A stretch of 64,000 nt of DNA, taken from the NCBI RefSeq assembly GCF_904849725.1, contig NC_058523.1:338003948-338067947 (forward strand), read 5' to 3'. This stretch comes from Hordeum vulgare subsp. vulgare. Its lineage: Eukaryota; Streptophyta; Magnoliopsida; Poales; Poaceae. Each line of letters opens with the position of its first letter. The stretch's first letter is position 1. This document shows, in pieces, positions 1 to 10,795 of the stretch. The position numbers and the translations under genes were made by a program. The notes under the pieces are model-generated. The model saw only the letters and a list, made by a program, of their open reading frames with translations, searched no databases and was not told the origin of the DNA.

Positions 1-942
1 GAACTTCTTCAATATCTTGTCAAGGTATGTACTTTGCGAAAGACCTATGAGGCGTCTCGATCTATCTCTATAGATCTTGATGCCTAATATGTATGCAACT
101 TCTCCAAGGTCCTTCATTGAAAAACTCTTGTTCAAATAGGCCTTTATGCTCTCCAACATCTCTACATTATTCCCCATAAATAATATGTCATCCACATACA
201 GTATGAGGAAAGCTACAGAGCTCCCACTCACTTTCTTGTACAGACAGGCTTCTCCGTAAACCTGTATGAACCCAAACGCTTTAATCACCTCATTAAAGCG
301 AATGTTCCAACTTCGAGATGCTTGCACCAGCCCATAGATGGAGCGTTGGAGCTTGCACACTTTGTTAGCACCCTTAGGGACGACAAAACCTTCTGGTTGC
401 ATCATATACAACTCTTCCTTAAGGTTCCCGTTAAGGAACGCTGTTTTGACGTCCATTTGCCAAATTTCATAATCATAAAAGGCGGCAATTGCTAACATGA
501 TTCAGACTGATTTCAGCTTCGCTACGGGAGCGAAAGCCTCTTCGTAGTCAATCCCTTGAATTTGTCGAAAACCCTTTGCGATAAGTCGAGCTTTGTAAAC
601 GGTTACATTACCGTTTGCATCAGTCTTCTTCTTGAAGATCCATTTATTTTCTATGGCTCGCCGGTCATCGGGAAAGTCCACCAAAGTCCATACTTTGTTC
701 TCATACATGGATCCTATCTCGGATTTCGTAGCTTCAAGCCATTTGTTGGAATCCGGGCCCGCCATCGCTTCTTCATAGTTCGAAGGTTCACCGTTGTCTA
801 ACAACATAATTTCCATTACAGGGTTGTCGTACCACTCTGGTGCGGAGCGTACCCTTGCGGATCGTCGCGGCTCAGTAGTAACTTGATCCGAAGCTTCATG
901 ATCATTATCATTAACTTCCTCTTCAGTTGGTGCAGGCACCAC
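1..942 (-). pseudogene. Copia reverse transcriptase domain, one in-frame stop, runs off the window
   Basis: This is the N-terminal and catalytic part of a copia RT. From 942 leftwards the reading shows the entry motif with WKEA-like NKWLEATKSEIG, then NKWIFKKKTDANG, YKARLIAKGF and the DYEEAFAPVAK block. A TGA at 502-504 interrupts it just before the LAIAAF segment; the same frame then stays open to base 1. The catalytic YVDD motif reads from 198 down to 187 and is intact, followed by the LGIKIYRDRS and YLDKIL segments near the edge. It continues in the same frame as integrase, separated only by a stop at 1027-1029. The rest of RT and RNase H lie beyond the window. Confidence 0.9.
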
Positions 943-1026
943 AGGAACAACTTCCCGCGCTGCGCTACTTTCCTGTTCGAGAGGGGATGTAATTACCTCA
1001 TCAAGTTCTACCTTCCTCCCACTTAC

Positions 1027-2304
1027 TTATTTCGAGAGAAACTCTTTCTCTAGAAAGGATCCGTTCTTAGCAACAAAGGTTTTACCTTCGGATCTAAGAT
1101 AGAAGGTATACCCAATAGTTTCCTTCGGGTATCCTATGAATACGCATTTCTCCGCTTTGGGTTCGAGCTTTTCTAGTTGAAGTTTCTTCACATAAGCATC
1201 GCAACCACAAACTTGAAGAAACGACAACTTAGGTTTCGTGCCAAACCATAGTTCATATGGTGTCGTCTCAATGGATTTAGACGGTGCCCTATTTAAAGTG
1301 AATGCTGTAGTTTCTAATGTGTATCCCCAAAATGATAGCGGTAAGTCGGTAAGAGACATCATAGATCGTACCATATCTAATAAAGTGCGATTACGACGTT
1401 CAGACACTGCGTTGCGTTGTGGTGTGCCAGGCGGCGTCAGTTGTGAAACGATTCCACACTTCCTTAGGTGTGTGCCAAATTCGTGACTCAAATATTCTCC
1501 TCCACGATCAGATCGTAGACACTTAATTTTTCTGTCACGTTGATTCTCGACCTCACTCTGAAATTCCTTGAACTTTTCAAATGTCTCAGGTTTGTGCTTC
1601 ATCAAGTAGATATACCCATACCTACTCAAATCGTCGGTGAGAGTGAGAACATAACGATAGCCACCGCGAGCTTCAACGTTCATTGGACCACACACATCAG
1701 TACGTATTATTTCCAATAAGTCGGTTGCTCTCTCCATTATTCCTGAGAATGGAGTCTTAGTCATCTTGCCCATGAGGCACGGTTTGCATGTGTCAAATGA
1801 TTCAAAGTCAAGAGACTCTAATAGTCCATCACTATGGAGCTTCTTCATGCGCTTAACGCCGATATGACCAAGGCGGCAGTGCCACAAGTATGTGGGACTA
1901 TCATTATCAACTTTACATCTTTTGGTACTCACACTATGAATATGCGTAACATCACGATCGAGATTCATCAGGAATAAACCATTCACCAGCGGAGCATGAC
2001 CATAAAACATATCACTCATATAAATAGAACAACCATTATTCTCTGACTTAAATGAGTAGCCGTCTCGCATTAAGCAAGACCCTGATACAATATTCATGCT
2101 CAAAGCTGGTACTAAATAACAATTATTAAGGTTTAAAACTAATCCCGACGGTATATGTAGAGGTAGCGTGCCGACGGCGATCACATCGACCTTGGAGCCA
2201 TTCCCGACGCGCATCGTCACCTCGTCCTTGGCCAGTCTCCGCTTATTCCGCAGTTCCTGCTTTGAGTTGCAGATGTGAGCAACAGCACCGTTATCAAATA
2301 CCTA
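1027..2304 (-). pseudogene. Copia protease and integrase of the Angela-type element
   Basis: The reading after the stop codon TAG at 2302-2304 starts with VFDNGAVAHIC, the copia protease site in which the usual DTG reads DNG, so the protease is probably dead. From about 1900 leftwards comes integrase: the HHCC zinc-binding set (WHCRLGHIG with later CKPC), then the catalytic core with TDVCGP, the second Asp in SDRGGEY and the Glu in SERRNRTLLD. The domain ends with the ETTPYELW and CGCDAYVKK segments typical of copia. The frame is the same as that of gag upstream and RT downstream, so a single polyprotein was broken only by point mutations here. A TAA at 1027-1029 ends it. Confidence 0.9.
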
Positions 2305-3197
2305 GGAGCTACTACGAGCGCTGGTAAGGTACACATCAATAACATGTATATCACATATACCTTTAACATTGCCGGCCTTCTTGTCCGCTAAGTATTTGGG
2401 ATAGTTCCGCTTCCAGTGACCCTTTCCCTTGCAATAGAAGCACTCAGTCTCAGGCTTGGGTCCATTCTTTTTCTTCTTCCCGGCATCTGGCTTACCGGGC
2501 GCGGCAACGGCTTTGCCGTCTTTCTTGAAGTACTTCTTACCCTTGCTCTTCTTGAAACTAGTGGTCTTGTTGACCATCAACACTTGATGCTCTTTCTTGA
2601 TTTCAACTTCTGCAGACTTGAGCATCGAGTACAACTCGGGAATGGTCTTCTCCATCCCTTCCATGTTGTAGTTTAGCACAAAACCTTTGTAGCTTGGTGG
2701 GAGAGACTGGAGGATTCTGTCAATTATAGCATCACCCAGAAGTTCGACCCCAAGTTAAGTCAGACGACCGTGTAACCCAGACATTTTGAGTATGTGCTCA
2801 CTAACAGAACTGTTCTCCTCCATCTTACAGCTAAAGAACTTGTCGGAGACTTCATATCTCTCGACACGGGCATGAGCTTGAAAAACTAGCTTCAGCTCTT
2901 GGAACATCTCATATGCACCGTGTTGGTCAAAATGCCTTTGGAGCCCCGTTTCTAAACTGTATGGCATGCCACACCTAACCAGAGAGTAGTCATCACTCCG
3001 TGTTTGCCAGACGTTCAGAATGTCCTGGGCTGCTGTGGGAGCGGAGGGTCACCTAGCGGCGCATCAAGGACATAAGCCTTTTTAGATGCTTCAAGGATGA
3101 GCTTCAAGCTGCGAACCCAGTCCGCATAGTTGCTACCATCATCTTTCAGCTTGTTTTTCTCTAGGAATGCGTTGAAATTGAGGTTGACGTTGGCCAT
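2305..3197 (-). pseudogene. Copia gag with CCHC zinc knuckle, frameshifted
   Basis: The start ATG at 3197 follows a long leader and begins MANVNLNFNAFLEKNKLK, a typical Angela/BARE1 gag start. A frameshift lies between 3015 and 2967, after which the reading resumes with PYSLETGLQRHFDQHGAY. A TAA at 2755-2757 interrupts HGRLT and LGVELLGD, and the frame then runs on through MLNYNMEGMEKTIPELY to a lysine-rich stretch. The zinc knuckle near 2420-2450 reads CFYCKGKGHWKRNY, so the fourth ligand Cys is Tyr. Gag would form the particle and bind the RNA; this copy cannot. Confidence 0.87.
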
Positions 3198-4440
3198 CTA
3201 CAATATTTATAAAGACAACTTTTAGACTAAGTTCATGACAATTAAGTTCATTTAATCAAATTAAGTATGAACGCCCACTTAAATCGACATCCCTCCAGTC
3301 ATCTAAGTGATACATGATCCATGTTGACTAACCCGTGTCCGATCATCACGTGAGACGGACTAGTCACCATGGTGAGCAACTTCATGTTGATCGTACTCAA
3401 CCATACGACTCATGTTCGACCTTTCAGTCTCTTGTATTCGAGGTCATGTCTGTACATGCTAAGCTCGTCGAGTCAACCTAGGTGTTTCGTGTGTGTAAAT
3501 CTGGCTTACACCCGTTGTATGCGAACGTTAGAATCTATCACACCCGATCATCACGTGGTGCTTCGAGACAACGATCCTTCGCAACGGTGCACACTTAGGG
3601 GAACACGTTCTCGAAATTTTAAGAGGGATCGTCTTATTATGCTACCGTCGTTCTAAGCAATAAGATGAAAAACATGATAAACATCACAATGCAATCATAT
3701 GGTGACATGATATGGCCATTATCATCTTTGCTCTTTCGATCTCCATCTTCAGGCATCGCATGATCATCATTGTCACCGGCGTGACACCATGATCTCCATC
3801 ATCGTATCTCCGTGAAGTCGTCACGCCAACTACTACTATCACTACTACTATAGCTAACCATTAGCAATGAAGTAAAAGTAGTAAGCACATGGCGTTGCAT
3901 CTCATACAATAAATTAAGACAACTCCTATGGCTCCTGCCGGTTGTCATACTCATCAACATGCACGTCGTGAAACCTATTACAATAACATGATCATCTCAT
4001 ACATCATACATGCAACATCACAACTTTGGCCATATCACATCACATGTCAAACCCTGCAAAAACAAGTTAGACGTCCTCTAATTGTTGTTGCAAGTTTTAC
4101 ATGGCTGATTTGGGTTTCTAGCAAGAACGCCTTCTTACCTACGTGACAGCCACAACGATGATATGCCAAAGCTATTTACCATTCATAAGGACCCTTTTCA
4201 TCAAATCCAATCCGACTAGAGTGGGAGAGACAGACACCCGCTAGCCACCTTTATGCACGGTGTGCATGTCTGTCGGTGGAACCAGTCTCACGTAAGCGTA
4301 CATGTAAGGTCGGTCCTGGCCGCTTCATCCCACAATACCGCCTGAAAAGAATAAGACTAGTAGAGGCAAGCAATTGAAAAATCATCGCCCACAACCTTTT
4401 GTGTTCTACTCGTGCATAGAATCTACGCATAGAAAACCTA
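3198..4440 (-). other. Untranslated leader of the Angela-type element
   Basis: About 1.24 kb between PBS and gag start. I see no coding signal in it on either strand. It holds a short ACT-rich microsatellite around 3825-3852. A long leader of this size is normal for BARE1/Angela elements. Confidence 0.75.
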
Positions 4441-4453
4441 GCTCGGATGCCAC
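4441..4453 (-). promoter_or_regulatory. Primer binding site of the Angela-type element
   Basis: Directly next to the LTR end, the minus strand reads GTGGCATCCGAGC. From its second base this matches the initiator-Met tRNA PBS of copia elements (TGGTATCAGAGC) at 10 of 12 positions. It fixes the LTR 3' end at 4454 and the direction of the element. Confidence 0.8.
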
Positions 4454-4890
4454 TGATGGGTAACGTAGCATAAATTCAAAAAATTTCCTACGCATAATCA
4501 GATCTTCCGATGGAGAGACCAGCAACGAGAGAGGGGTGAGTGCATCTTCATACCTTTGAAGATCGCTAAGCAGAAGCGTTACTAGAACGCGGTTGATGGA
4601 GTCGTACTCGCGGCGATTCAGATCGCGGTGTGATTCCGATCTAGTGCCGAACCACGGCACCTCCGCGTTCAACACACGTACAGCCCGGTGACGTCTCCCA
4701 CACCTTGATCCAGCAAGGAGGAGGGAGAGGTTGGGGAATATATCCAGCAGCACAACGGCATGGTGTCGATGGAGAGACGAGGTCTCTCGGCAGGGCTTCG
4801 CCAAGCACCAGCAGAGAGGAGGAGAAAGAAGAGCAGGGCTGCGCCGAGGGAGAGGAAGATTCGTGTCCCCAACAGCCCAAAAGTGCCCAC

Positions 4891-4898
4891 TATATATA
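4891..4898 (-). promoter_or_regulatory. Downstream TATA box of the Angela-type LTR
   Basis: TATATATA followed by a GC-rich stretch in the R/U5 part of the LTR. BARE1 LTRs are known to carry two TATA boxes; this is the one nearer the gag side. Inference by position only. Confidence 0.55.
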
Positions 4899-5256
4899 GG
4901 GGGCGGGAGGGGCTGCGCCCCCTTGAGGGTTTCCCTCCCCTAGGGGGGGGGCAGCCCTAGATTGGGGGAGGTGCGGCGGCCAAGGGGGGGAGGAGGGGTG
5001 GCGCACCCCTCTGGTGGGCCTTAGGCCCACCTGCGCTAGGGTTCCCCCCTTCTCCCCTCTTCCCGCGCCATGGGCTGAGTGGGAGGGCGCACCAGCCCAC
5101 CTAGGGGCTGGTTCCCTCCCGCACTTGGCCCATCTAGTCTCCCGGGGTCGTTGCCCCCTTCCGGTGGACCCCCGGGGCCACCTCCCGTGGTCCCGGTGGT
5201 CCCGGTACGTTACCGGTGATGCCCGAAACACTTCCGGTGTCCGAAACCATCCGTCC

Positions 5257-5262
5257 TATATA
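5257..5262 (-). promoter_or_regulatory. Upstream TATA-like box of the Angela-type LTR
   Basis: On the minus strand the sequence is GATATATAGGACGG, about 360 bp upstream of the other box, matching the two-promoter layout known for BARE1. Confidence 0.45.
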
Positions 5263-6238
5263 TCAATCTTTACCTCCGGACCATTCCGGAGCTCCTCGTG
5301 ACGTCCGTGATCTCATCCAGGACTCCGAAAAACTTTCGGTAACCTCGTATAACAATTCCCTATAACCCTAGCGTCATCGAACCTTAAGTGTGTAGACCCT
5401 ACGGGTTCGGGAGACATGCAGACATGACCGGGACACCTCTTCGGCCAATAACCATCAGCGGGGTCTGGATACCCATGGTGGCTCCCACTTGCTCCACGAT
5501 GATCTCGTCGGATGAACCACGATGTCAAGGATTCAATCAATCCCGTATACAATTCCCTTTGTCTGTCGGTATAGAACTTGCCCGAGATTCGATCGTCGGT
5601 ATACCAATAACTTGTTCAATCTCGTTACCGGTAAGTCTCTTTACTCGTTCCGTAGCACATCATCATGTGACTAACTCCTTTAGTCACATTGAGCTCATGA
5701 TGATGTTCTACCGAGTGGGCCCGGAGATACCTCTCCATCACATGGAGTGACAAATTCCGATCTCGATTCGTACCAACCCAACACACACTTTCAGAGGTAC
5801 CCGTAGTGCACCTTTATAGTCACCCAGTTACGTTGTGACGTTTGATACACCCAAAGCACTTCTACGGTATCCGGGAGTTGCACAATCTCACGGTCGAAGG
5901 AAAAGACACTTGACATTAGAAAAGATTTAGCATACGAACAATACGATCTAGTGCTACGCTTAGGATTGGGTCTTGTCCATCACATCATTCTCCCAATGAT
6001 GTGATCCCGTTATCAATGACATCTAATGCCCATGACCAGGAAACCATGATCATCTATTAACTAATGAGCTAGCCAACTAGAGGCTTGCTAGGGACACATT
6101 GTGATCTATTTATTTACACATGTATTACTGTTTCCTGTTAATACAATTATAGCATGAACAATAGACGATTATCATGAACAAGGAAATATGATAATAACCA
6201 TTTTATTATTGCCTCTAGGGCATATTTCCAACACTTTG

Positions 6239-7935
6239 AGCTAATGAATCCGGTACGGCTCCACCCTCGGAGTCATCCTCCTCAGGCCTACCATGCACTG
6301 GGATGCAAATAAAGCGGCAAGCTGGTCGGATAAAAGACGTCAGTAGGAAGCACCTTTCAAAGATAATCCTTACCTTTTTGCCTCCGGGAATTTCTCGAGG
6401 ACGTCAGCTGTCCTTGGATGAACTTGAGCCAATTGTTTCCACAAGCGCTAATGTCTGGCCTAGCAAGGAAGTACGATCCTTCCTTGAACGATTATACATG
6501 TGAGAAGGGGCAATCTCTTTATCGTCCCCAACAGCGAATCCGTTCCAGTCGTTGGAAGAGTGTGCATCCCTCTTTTCCTTATCGGTAATCGACTCTGTGG
6601 AAGAACTATAACTACTCTCAATAGGAGCACTCGATGCTCCCCATGAATGGACAATCTCCTACTCTTGTCCTTCTCTCCACCTTTCTTCTTCTTAACCAAG
6701 GCCTCATGGGGTTCCTCGGACAGGAGGTTCTTGATCTCGGGAGTTATGGGGTCCTCAGGCAAGGGGGGAGAACCTGCATCTTCCTGGCATGTGTGCACGC
6801 CATTCCTGTGTGTGGAGAATACAATTTGACCCCTCTATGAGAGAATAGTGATGGGAAAGTAAGCGGAAAAGACTAGTGATAAAGTAAATCACCTCGGGGG
6901 GTGGGTTAGCATGGATGTACCCCAAACCCTCGATTCAGCGTGCGGTCTCATCCTTATTCGTCTTGAAAATAAGCTTACACATCCCACCAATGCTTGTTCC
7001 TTGGTAGAGCCTGGTGAGTGCCGCTTCCTCCTCCTTCTTAGGGGCAGTTCTTTTGGGTGGCTTATAAAATAAGCCTCCTGTCCCTAGCTTAAAAGCTAAG
7101 CCGTTTCCAAAATTTGTCGAGGCTTCTAAATTAGTTATTCCATAACTAGTTCAGAAGCCCCAATAAATAAGAGAAATGGCTTATGGTAAAAGCTGGAGAG
7201 GAGGCATCTTATTTTTTTAAGCCACCAAAAGAACTGGCCCTTTATATCTCCACATCGGAGAAGCTCATATTTGTAGAGGAAGGGCATGGAGTAGGAGCAG
7301 CACGTGTAACCACATCAGTCAAAGTGGCGCTTGGGTCCACCACGGCCTTGAGCTTACCCTGGAGCACCTTCACCTTTTCTGCATTCACCTTGTCGACATT
7401 CTTGTCGGTCCAGGAGAATAGCCACTTTGGTGGCTCGGCCGAGAAGGATGGGCCTTCCTTTTTGTCAGTCACATAGAAACACTCAAGCTGCTAGAGTTTC
7501 AAGATTTTGATCAACATCCCGTTTGGCTAGGTGACCTTGGGGATCTTTCTTAGCATGGCTCCTCCATAGTCAGACGTCTTGGAGCCCCTGCCATGCGTCT
7601 TGATGTCGAACACCTTGAAACACAACCCAAAGTGAGGCTCCATGTGAAGGAAGGCTTCACAGATTTGTGATAAATGAGGTGATGTAGTGAATGGAATTTC
7701 GGGCAAGGTGGTGGAAGTCCAGCTCGTAGAAGAATAAGAGACCACTGACCAAGGAATGCAGAGGAAATCCCAACCCGCGGAGGAGGTGGAATATGAAGAC
7801 CACACACTCCCCCTGCAAGGAGCAAGGATGGTAGAGGCCGAACGAACCTCCTTCACAACAAGAGGAGACCGCCACTTCACCGTGGTGGGGAGATACCCTT
7901 CCGCCTGGAGCTGAGTGATAGTGCAAACAGTGATG
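6239..7935 (-). pseudogene. Degenerate gypsy gag-like ORF remnant (putative gypsy-type domain)
   Basis: On the minus strand, recognisable stretches alternate between frames: LHSLVSGLLFFYELDFHHLA near 7740, EAFLHMEPHFGLCFKVFDIK near 7630, GGAMLRKIPKVTW near 7545, then FYVTDKKEGPSFSAEPPKWL from about 7475 and FSWTDKNVDKVNAEKVKVLQ. These resemble the 'putative gypsy type transposon' domain (Pfam PF04195) found in the first ORF of some grass gypsy elements. Several frameshifts and stops break it. The part from 7240 to 6239 is probably more of the same element but has no clear motif. It is cut on the left by the Angela insertion and on the right by an LTR fragment. Confidence 0.55.
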
Positions 7936-8493
7936 TGATGTCTACTATAAACTTTATTGTTGTAGACGTTGTTGGGCCTCCAATTGTAGACTTTTGTAGG
8001 ACAACTACAAATTTCCCTCAAGTGGATGACTTAAAGTTTATCAATCAGTGGGAGGTATAGGATAAAGATGGTCTCTCTCAAATAACCCTGCAATCAAATA
8101 CAAGCAATCTCTTGTGTCCCCAACACACGCAATACAATGGTAAATTCTATAGGTGCACTAGTTTGGCAAAGATATGGTGATACAAGTGTAGAATGGATAT
8201 TAGATATAAGTTTTTGTAATCTAAAAATATAAAAACCAACAAGGTAACAAGTAGTAAACAACGAGAAAAACATTATATCAGTGCTTGAAAATAAGACTAG
8301 GGTTTATACTTTCACTTGCAATCCCTAGAGTTCATACTAGAATAACATCTATGATACGCATCAACAAACTCTAATGTCACCTAGGTACTCCAATGTCACC
8401 ACAAGTATCCATGAGTTGATTATTTGACATGCTTCAAACAATTTTAGATTCATCATATTCAATCCAACACAAAGAACTTCAAAAGTACCCAAG
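7936..8493 (+). repeat. Truncated gypsy LTR, Sabrina-like
   Basis: Starts with TGATGTCTACTATAAACTTT and continues with text I recognise from a common Triticeae gypsy LTR (Sabrina or a relative): the 'caagtggatgac' and 'ctcttgtgtccccaacacac' stretches. It begins with TG, so the left end is a true LTR end, but it stops after about 560 bp where the next LTR begins. No internal region belonging to it is visible. The name is tentative. Confidence 0.55.
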
Positions 8494-8980
8494 GGAGTCC
8501 GGGACTAAGGGGTTTTCGGGCTGTTGTCCTATTTTCATGGGCCGAACTCATGGGCCGCCCTATGATTATCATTGAAGCCCGAATTACAAGAGGACGTCAT
8601 ATCCAGAATGGACTTGTCCGAAGCTTGGTGTACGCTCCAAGGCAAGATAATAATATTGTCATGTTTACTCATTGGTGTAACCGACATTGTGTAACGCTAG
8701 TACCGTTGGTATCTATATAAACCAGAGGGCTTTAGTCCGTAATGGAGATGAGTATCACTACTACTAGGGTTTGAGACCACAACATTTGATCTCGAGGTAG
8801 ATCAACTCTGTATTTGATACTCCAGCATCAAGATAACCAATAGTAGGACATAGGGTCCTACCTCCTTCCAGAGGGCCCAAACCTGGGTAAATATCGTCTC
8901 CCTTGTCCCCTGTTACCCATCGATCCAAGATCCACAGTTCGGGACTCTCTACCAGATATTCGCTGGTTTTGACAACAACA
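8494..8980 (+). repeat. LTR of gypsy-like element L, first bases missing
   Basis: An LTR of about 487 bp ending in GACAACAACA at 8980. It shows the order expected for U3-R-U5: a TATA box at 8714-8720, then a run ending in 'cgctggttttgacaacaaca', followed by 'tcattgagagttcc', a start of internal region frequent in Triticeae elements. The first few bases (usual TGTTG) seem lost at the junction near 8493. Confidence 0.6.
8714..8720 (+). promoter_or_regulatory. TATA box of LTR L
   Basis: TATATAA in the context ATCTATATAAACCAGAGGG, a good plant TATA box, about 265 bp upstream of the LTR end. Confidence 0.6.
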
Positions 8981-10286
8981 TTCGTCCTTTCATTGAGAGT
9001 TCCATTGTAGGATCGCTAGAAGGATCGATGGCTCGCTTGGTCACCAACGACGGCATCAAAACCTGGGATATCTTCATCTGTGACCAGCTCTCCGTATTTG
9101 GTAGCATGTCGAGGCAGCTCGTCACCTTGGCCAGATCGACGAGTTCGCCCTGGGTCAGGCAATCAAGTTAGGTGACCTAGATTATACCACTGATGCCCAG
9201 GCGATCTGGTCCTTGTTGGGTTCTCGGCTTCGTCCGATGAGCCCGGAAACCTCGAAGCCTTGACTTCGGGTCTCCTTCCCGACTTCGTGTATGGGATGGA
9301 GCCCACTTTGGATCAAGCCTCGAGCACGGATCCGACCATGGTGTTTGAAGATCAAGGGTTAACCCTGGCCAAGAACCTTCCCTATGCCGACGCGTCGGAG
9401 ATCAACTCCGCAAAAACCGTGAAGACTAGTCTGGTTGATCCCTCGATACCAAACGAACAATGGAAATTTTGGATGCCTCGGCCTCGACCTACGTTCGGTT
9501 TGGCTTCGAGCCCAGTCATAGGGAATTTTATTCCTCACCCACCACCCACTTGATAGACACTATCAAAGATTTAACTCATATGCTGGACTTCTCCTTGGAT
9601 GAGGCCGAAGATACATATACGGAAGTTGACACACCTCCTCCTCCCGCAAATGGATGATGGACGACAACCTCCACCTACGATGTGTACATGGTGGACACCC
9701 CTAAGGAAGATGACGCCACAAGAAAGAGCGATGACGACACCCTGTTAAAAAACAGCGGCATGAACCACCGAATCGTCGGCGTCAGTGCAAAAAAACCAAA
9801 GCGAGCAAGGGCAACGAAAGTAGTACGGGCACCAAAGAAAATGCTACCCCGGACAACCCAGAAAACCCCGTTGACTCTGCTGCTCGCAAACAGAAGCTCG
9901 ATGATTCGTAGGGGCATACGAATCTGGAAAAATCCCGAGGGCTTCGACGTTTCAAAGATAACAACTACCTCCCTCATTCCGATGAGGAGGATAGTCTCGG
10001 AGATGAGGATTTCATTGTCCTCGAAGACCCGCTAGATCAAGAATAGTTCAAGTGGAAAATCATAGCCACTGCTCGCAACCTCAACATAAAGCAGCAACAA
10101 ATCAAAGCGGCAAATTTCATAGGACGCAAGTTCTAGCCGCCAAAGAAGGGTACGACAAGGAATGGAAGGAACAAAAAAATACTTGCCCGCGTTGCCGATT
10201 ACTGAGAGAGTTTGAAGATGAGGTCTTTGAGCCCGCACTCAGGGCGACCAGCCGAACTGCCCCCTCAAGGACGGGATAGGACGACT
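8981..10286 (+). pseudogene. Gag-like remnant of element L
   Basis: After the LTR the plus strand shows decayed coding text: MTSGLLPDFVYGMEPTLDQA from 9260, then in another frame FEPSHREFYSSPTTHLIDTI near 9500-9570 with DLTHMLDFSLDEAEDTYTEV, followed by a Lys/Arg- and Ser/Asp-rich stretch (9690-10030) ending with LPHSDEEDSLGDEDFIVLED. This is the layout of the N-terminal half of a grass gypsy gag-like protein with a basic, acidic-tailed linker. There are several stops and frameshifts. It is cut at 10286 by the next LTR. No protease or RT is present. Confidence 0.5.
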
Positions 10287-10760
10287 GATAACCCACAAGT
10301 ATATGGGATCGCGATAGCTTTTGAGGGTAGAGTATTCGACCCAAATTTATTGATTCGCCACAAGGGGAAGCCAAAGAATATTCTCAAGTATTAGCAGTTG
10401 AGTTGTCAATTCAACCACACCTGAAAGACTTAGTATCTACAGAAAAGTATCAGTAGCAGAGTAACAGTAGCAGCAGTGACAGCAGTAGCGACAGAGTAAC
10501 ATTAGCAGCACCGTAACGTAGCAAGAACGAGTAGGGAAAACTCGTAGGCATTGGATCGGTGATGGATGATTATGCTGGATGTCATTCATCATGCAACAGT
10601 TATAACACGAAGAGATATGTAACTAGCTCCAGTTCGTCAATGTAATGTAGGCATGTATTCTGTATATAGTTTTACGTGCTTAGGGAAAATAACTTGTATG
10701 ACATCTATTGTCCATCCCTCCCGTGGCAGCGGGGTCCTAATTGAAACTACGGGATATTAA
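10287..10760 (+). repeat. Truncated gypsy LTR, WHAM-like
   Basis: Starts TGATAACCCACAAGTATATG, a start I associate with WHAM-type Athila elements of Triticeae. It contains an impure CAG/TAG-rich stretch at 10443-10530 and ends near 'actacgggatattaa', where G1 begins. Only about 470 bp remain. Name tentative. Confidence 0.55.
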
Positions 10761-10795
10761 GGTTCATTCCCACAACAGTTGGCGCCCACCTTCGG
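10761..10795 (+). promoter_or_regulatory. Remnant of G1 5' LTR end and its primer binding site
   Basis: GGTTCATTCCCACAACA (10761-10777) is an LTR 3' end ending in CA, followed by GTTGGCGCCCACCTTCGGGC, the start of internal sequence typical of grass Tat elements. Everything upstream of 10761 belongs to another LTR family. Confidence 0.6.

Larger units (their letters stand above)
1..6233 (-). mobile_element. Angela/BARE1-type copia retrotransposon, 3' part cut by window edge
   Basis: Read on the minus strand the order is LTR (6233-4454), PBS, leader, gag, protease, integrase and reverse transcriptase, which is the Ty1/copia order. The LTR begins with the TGTTGGAAATATGCCC start typical of the BARE1/Angela/WIS family of Triticeae. 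The base quintet CTTTG at 6234-6238 is the right-hand half of the expected target duplication; its partner lies outside the window, as do RNase H and the 3' LTR. One frameshift and four in-frame stops make this copy non-coding. The family assignment is recognition by eye and is quite sure at the level of BARE1/Angela/WIS, less so between those names. Confidence 0.9.
4454..6233 (-). repeat. 5' LTR of the Angela-type element (1780 bp)
   Basis: Bounded by TG at 6233-6232 and CA at 4455-4454 on the minus strand. The length of 1780 bp fits the 1.7-1.8 kb LTRs of BARE1/Angela. The part from 4880 to 5200 is GC-rich. The LTR also yields several short ORFs on both strands; these are by-products and not called. 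Confidence 0.9.

Noticed and set aside
4890..5231. GC-rich ORFs on both strands
   Set aside because: Inside the Angela-type LTR; no coding constraint visible.
6239..8493. DNA transposon (CACTA) remnant
   Set aside because: No terminal CACTA motif or transposase; the protein text fits a gypsy gag-like domain better.
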